The translations under genes and the position numbers were made by a program. From VBDM01 sp035519135 (GTDB lineage Bacteria; Pseudomonadota; Gammaproteobacteria; Burkholderiales; SG8-39), in the NCBI GenBank assembly GCA_035519135.1, contig DATIWX010000026.1, forward strand, positions 47,050-111,049: DNA of 64,000 bases, read 5' to 3'. Positions within the stretch are counted from its first letter, which is position 1; each line of letters opens with the position of its first letter. This document shows, piece by piece, positions 61,196-64,000 of this stretch. Below the pieces are notes generated by a model that was not told the DNA's origin, searched no databases, and saw only the letters and a list, made by a program, of their open reading frames with translations.

Positions 61196-62164
61196 CTACT
61201 GCTTCTCGATCTTCGCGCGCTCGATCACGCCCTTCCACTTGGCGATTTCGGAGACGAGGAGCTCGTGCAGGGCTTCCGGCGTTCCCGCGCGCGCGTCTAC
61301 CCCAAGCTCGCCCAGCCGCTTGCGCACCTCGGGCGCGGCCACGGCCGCGTTGATCTCGCGGTTGAGGCGCTCGAGCACCGGCTTGGGAGTCTTCGCCGGC
61401 GCGGCCACGGCGTTCCACGACGAAGCCTGATAGCCCGGTACGCCGCTCTGGGCAAGGGTGGGCACGTCGGGGAGCCCGGCAAAGCGTTTATCGGAAGTCA
61501 CCGCAAGCGCTCTTACCGCTCCACCTTTGATCAGCGCCATCACCGGGGCGAGGATCTCGAACACCGCCTGCACGTCGCCGCCTTTGAGCGCGGTGATCAC
61601 CGCGGGCGTGGCCTTGAACGGAACGATCTGGGCGTCGATTCCCGACATCGACTTGAACAGCTCCGCCGCCAGGTTCTGCGTGCTGCCCGGGTTGATCGTG
61701 CCGATGTTGAGCTTGTTCGGATTGGCCTTGGAATACGCGATCAAGTCCTGGACCGAGCCGATTTTCGAGGCCGCATCCACCACCAGCACGAGATCGAAGA
61801 AACCCACGGTCGAGACCGGCGCGAAATCGCGCAAGGTGTCGTACGGCAGTGACTTGAACAGCGACACGCTCACGGCATTGCCGTTGGTGAGAAAGAGCAG
61901 CGTGTATCCGTCGGGCTCGGCCTTGGCAACCGCCTCGGATGCGACGATGCCGCCCGCGCTCGGCCGGTTCTCGACCAGCACCTGCTGCCCCATCGTCGCG
62001 CTCATCTGCTGGGAGACGACCCGGGCCGTTATATCGGCGACTCCCCCGGCCCCAAACGGGACGATGAGCCTCACGGGACGTGTCGGATAGCCTTGGGCAA
62101 CAGAAGCGGCGGTGACCGTCGCAAGCAGGGCAACGCTGAGCGAACGCAGTGCGAGGCAGGGCAT
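61196..62164 (-). CDS. Bug-family substrate-binding protein
   Basis: The 322-residue protein has a signal ('LRSLSVALLATVTAASVAQG'), then 'PVRLIVPFGAGGVADITARV', 'VLVENRPSAGGIVASEAVAK' and 'EPDGYTLLFLTNGNAVSVS'. It binds a carboxylate in the periplasm. ATG 62164 lies 32 bases downstream of a tRNA-Pro remnant, so its original promoter may have been replaced. Coupled with an amidohydrolase. Confidence 0.9.
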   Translation of the reverse strand: MPCLALRSLSVALLATVTAASVAQGYPTRPVRLIVPFGAGGVADITARVVSQQMSATMGQQVLVENRPSAGGIVASEAVAKAEPDGYTLLFLTNGNAVSVSLFKSLPYDTLRDFAPVSTVGFFDLVLVVDAASKIGSVQDLIAYSKANPNKLNIGTINPGSTQNLAAELFKSMSGIDAQIVPFKATPAVITALKGGDVQAVFEILAPVMALIKGGAVRALAVTSDKRFAGLPDVPTLAQSGVPGYQASSWNAVAAPAKTPKPVLERLNREINAAVAAPEVRKRLGELGVDARAGTPEALHELLVSEIAKWKGVIERAKIEKQ

Positions 62165-62195
62165 AGTTTGAGTTGTGACAGGCAAAATTTATTGT

Positions 62196-62243
62196 TGGTC
62201 GGGGCGGCGAGATTCGAACTCGCGACCACTTGCAACCATGCAA
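62196..62243 (-). pseudogene. 3' fragment of a tRNA-Pro gene (attachment-site scar)
   Basis: The minus strand reads GCAAG, variable TGGTC, T-arm GCGAG-TTCGAAT-CTCGC, acceptor CGCCCCG and ACCA, i.e. the complete tRNA end. Just before it, TTGCATGG-TTGCAAG is an anticodon-arm-like sequence, but the D arm and 5' acceptor strand (expected CGGGGCG) are missing. The acceptor with A73 fits tRNA-Pro. It is non-functional as it stands. Confidence 0.75.
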
Positions 62244-62357
62244 CCCTTGCGAATGATAACAGATTGTTTATTTTACATTGACCGCACGGTGCTCGCTGCA
62301 AACCGCGCATGACCGTGCAGGACAATGCATAACGGATTCCCGCAAAACTCCCGCAAG
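62237..62357. repeat. Diverged direct repeat, copy A
   Basis: About 121 bases from the tRNA anticodon region (catgca) to ctcccgcaag. It matches copy B (63525-63642) at roughly four of five positions by eye, including ttgaccgcacg and gacaatgcataacgg. It looks like the end of an integrative element. Confidence 0.75.
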
Positions 62358-62358
62358 C

Positions 62359-62403
62359 CTAGGCAGCGTGCAGCGGTGGTTTGATACCCTCGTTGGTCGC
62401 CAT
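62359..62403 (-). pseudogene. 14-codon truncated reading frame after the dehydrogenase
   Basis: ATG two bases after the dehydrogenase stop codes MATNEGIKPPLHAA, then TAG exactly at the edge of repeat A. The position suggests a next operon gene cut off by the element. Confidence 0.3.
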
Positions 62404-62405
62404 GC

Positions 62406-63359
62406 TCACCGCTTCACTACGTTGGCCATGCCGTCGATGTCGCCCGCGAGGAACTTGCGGAAGTTGTCCACCAAGGTCGGCAGCGCCTCCTCGGCGTACT
62501 GGTCGTGGAAGCCGCCCAGGTGGGGCGTCACGATCACGTTGTCCATGCTCCAGAATGGGTGGCCCTCCGGCAGGGGCTCGGTCGCGAACACGTCGAGCGC
62601 CGCGCCCGCGAGGCGCTTCTCGCGCAGCGCGGCGAGCAGCGCGTCCTCGTCGACAATGCCGCCGCGCGCGAGATTGACGAGAAACGCCGAGGGCTTCATC
62701 GCGCCAAGAACCCTCGCGTCCACGATCCCGCGCGTCTCCGGCGTGTAAGGCGTGAGCAGCACCAGGAAGTCGAGATCGCGCACGGCTCGCTCGAGCTCGT
62801 CGCGGTGGACCACCCGGTCGAAGCCCTCCATGACCCGTGGGGAAGAGCTGATGCCGTCGACCCGCATCCCGAAGGACTTGCACTTGGGCGCGAGCGATCT
62901 TGCGATCGCGCCGACGCCGAAGATTCCGACCGACTTGCCTTTCAGGAGCCGCGAAGGATAGCGCTCCCACTTGCGCGCGTTGCGGTTGCGCATCGCGCGC
63001 GGCAGGTCCCGGGCGAGCGCCAGCATCAGCATGATCGCGGCCTCGGGCACCGAATCGCCGTGCAGCCCGTGCATGTTGGTGACCAGCACGCCTTCGCGGA
63101 ACGGCGGCCGGTCGACGATGCCGTCGACGCCGGTGCCCAGCGCCTGGATCCACCTGAGCTTCTTCCCCTTCTCCAGCACGTGATCGGCCATGTGCGCGCC
63201 GAAGGTGAGCAGAATGTCGGCGTCTCCGATATAGGGATCGACCTTGGAATGATGATCGACCAGGTCGATCGCCAGTTCCGGGAACGCACTGCGCAGGCCG
63301 TTGTAGTACTGCATTGTGATTTTTTCCGGCAGGGTCAGCAGGACAAGCAGCTTGGTCAT
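62406..63359 (-). CDS. D-2-hydroxyacid dehydrogenase family protein
   Basis: The 317-residue protein has 'SVGIFGVGAIARSLAPKCKS' (NAD loop), 'LVLLTPYTPETRGIVD', 'LVNLARGGIVDEDALLAALR' (Arg), 'DVFATEPLPEGHP' (Glu) and 'VIVTPHLGGFHDQYAEEAL' (His). It reduces or oxidises 2-keto/2-hydroxy acids. ATG 63359 gives a natural start; 18 more residues from 63413 are unlikely. It is flanked by the two repeats, so it may be island cargo. Confidence 0.9.
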   Translation of the reverse strand: MTKLLVLLTLPEKITMQYYNGLRSAFPELAIDLVDHHSKVDPYIGDADILLTFGAHMADHVLEKGKKLRWIQALGTGVDGIVDRPPFREGVLVTNMHGLHGDSVPEAAIMLMLALARDLPRAMRNRNARKWERYPSRLLKGKSVGIFGVGAIARSLAPKCKSFGMRVDGISSSPRVMEGFDRVVHRDELERAVRDLDFLVLLTPYTPETRGIVDARVLGAMKPSAFLVNLARGGIVDEDALLAALREKRLAGAALDVFATEPLPEGHPFWSMDNVIVTPHLGGFHDQYAEEALPTLVDNFRKFLAGDIDGMANVVKR

Positions 63360-63524
63360 CGAAACAGTCTTGCGTATCGAGTGTTGGCGAGGGAGGTGAC
63401 GGTGGGAGACCAACGCAGCCCGCCGACCCTCACTGTGTTGCGAAGGAGAGCTGCACGAGAGGGAACTTACGTGCGCGTTTGCGGAAACTCCCGCAGAACG
63501 GGAAATCAGCTAAGCGCTGCACCC
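63360..63524. other. Gap between the dehydrogenase and repeat B
   Basis: No reading frame is supported. aaactcccgcag (63485-63496) repeats the end motif of copies A and B, a possible integrase arm site. gggaaatcagctaagcgctgcacc leads to repeat B. Confidence 0.4.
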
Positions 63525-63642
63525 CATGCAGCATTTGTGATGATAGCAGATTGCTTATTTGACATTGACCGCACGACGCTCGCTGCAAACCGTGCACCAC
63601 GCTGGACAATGCATAACGGGTCCCCGCAAAAACTCCCGCAAG
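63525..63642. repeat. Diverged direct repeat, copy B
   Basis: About 118 bases. Its left edge, read on the minus strand, is CTGCATGGGGTGCAG, the exact anticodon arm (loop ATGGGGT) expected of tRNA-Pro(GGG). No T arm follows. The right edge is aactcccgcaag. Confidence 0.75.
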
Positions 63643-63837
63643 GCGTTTTGCGGCTATCCAAGTCGCCTCAAGCGCCTAGACACCCTCGGCGCGATACTTG
63701 CGGAGCAAACCCGATAACCTCAAATGGGCTCCAATAGACCTGATCGAATTAGGAGCGAAACGGCGCGATCTTAGCACCAACTATCTACGTGAGTCGCTCA
63801 GCGCCGGCACACCCGGTTCGGCCTTACCGGCGCTGTT
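63643..63837. other. Non-coding gap after repeat B
   Basis: The gap is AT-richer than the surroundings (63700-63790) and has no supported gene. A plus-strand frame of 73 codons lacks a ribosome-binding site and runs antisense into the HdeD gene. A 9-bp inverted repeat lies at 63799-63835. Confidence 0.4.
63799..63835 (-). terminator. Possible hairpin after the HdeD-like gene
   Basis: cagcgccgg ... ccggcgctg is a 9-bp perfect stem with a 19-base loop, 3 bases after the minus-strand stop. There is no U-tract. Confidence 0.3.
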
Positions 63838-64000
63838 TCACGAGCGTGCGGCCTCGCTTAGGAACGAACGCGCCTTGAACGCCAGGATTACGAGGAGAAC
63901 GCCGAAGACGATAGCGTAGGTGGCGATCAGCCAAAGCACGGCGAGGGCGCCCACGCCCGGCTGCGCCATGAGGAGAACACCGAACACCACCGAAGCGAGC
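63838..64000 (-). CDS. HdeD-family membrane protein, C-terminal part (5' truncated by window edge)
   Basis: About 53 residues remain before the TGA: 'LASVVFGVLLMAQPGVGALA' then 'VLWLIATYAIVFGVLLVILA', with a charged end. This is the DUF308/HdeD pattern (repeated FGVLL with a PG turn), found in acid-stress membrane proteins. The start lies outside the window. Confidence 0.75.
   Translation of the reverse strand, partial: LASVVFGVLLMAQPGVGALAVLWLIATYAIVFGVLLVILAFKARSFLSEAARS

Noticed and set aside
62196..62275. Functional tRNA gene
   Set aside because: The D arm and 5' acceptor strand are absent, and the sequence upstream is the repeat element.
63698..63919. 73-codon plus-strand frame near the end of the window
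   Set aside because: No ribosome-binding site, and it runs antisense into the HdeD-like gene.

Overview
The window is a GC-rich chromosomal segment (no rRNA, no CRISPR array, no intact tRNA) from a betaproteobacterium, most likely a Burkholderiales-like lineage. The signs are Bug-type substrate-binding proteins of tripartite tricarboxylate transporters, a class I PHA synthase with phaB and phaR genes, the surE-pcm-nlpD-rpoS operon, MnmH/SelD, LolC/LolD, and many GTG starts with 1-8 nt overlaps. These assignments come from reading motifs; no database search was possible.

Layout. 1-4.6 kb: the end of an M20 peptidase, then a tightly coupled catabolic cluster (Gfo/Idh dehydrogenase, creatininase-like hydrolase, cupin, 2-hydroxyacid dehydrogenase, Bug receptor). 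4.6-6.2 kb: a signal-less solute-binding protein and a PEBP-like secreted protein with a 27-codon upstream reading frame. 6.2-13.4 kb (mostly minus strand): azlCD, cytochrome b561, nitroreductase, rmuC, truncated globin, YbbP/YbbA exporter, and divergent tesA. 13.9-18.2 kb: selD and mnmH (tRNA selenouridine), a persulfide dioxygenase-rhodanese fusion and an unknown protein. 18.2-26 kb: lipoprotein sugar dehydrogenase, HDAC-like deacetylase, MoxR/DUF58/transglutaminase trio, mltB, queuosine-precursor transporter.

26-33.3 kb is a stress block: HD-domain protein, rpoS, nlpD, pcm, surE, two tandem small paralogous genes, and relA. The two small proteins resemble ribosome modulation factor (Rmf/CrpP-like pattern), and each is preceded by a sigma-54-type -24/-12 element at almost the same distance from its start codon. 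This is the most novel-looking arrangement in the window.

33.4-41.2 kb: DMT transporter, mtfA, MaoC hydratase, pldA, alpha/beta hydrolase, comEC. 41.2-42.5 kb: a compositionally different insert (PrcB-like lipoprotein, GFA enzyme). 42.5-54.6 kb: ArsR/AHSA1 pair, lolCD, recJ, prfB with its programmed frameshift, lysS, a glycine-zipper protein, transporters and a patatin-like protein. 54.6-60.1 kb: rimO and the PHA genes (phaR, two phaB, phaC).

60.2-64 kb looks like an island edge. It has an amidohydrolase/Bug pair, then a 3' fragment of a tRNA-Pro gene that reads as an attachment-site scar, and two diverged ~120-bp repeats flanking a 2-hydroxyacid dehydrogenase. The window closes with the end of an HdeD-type membrane protein.
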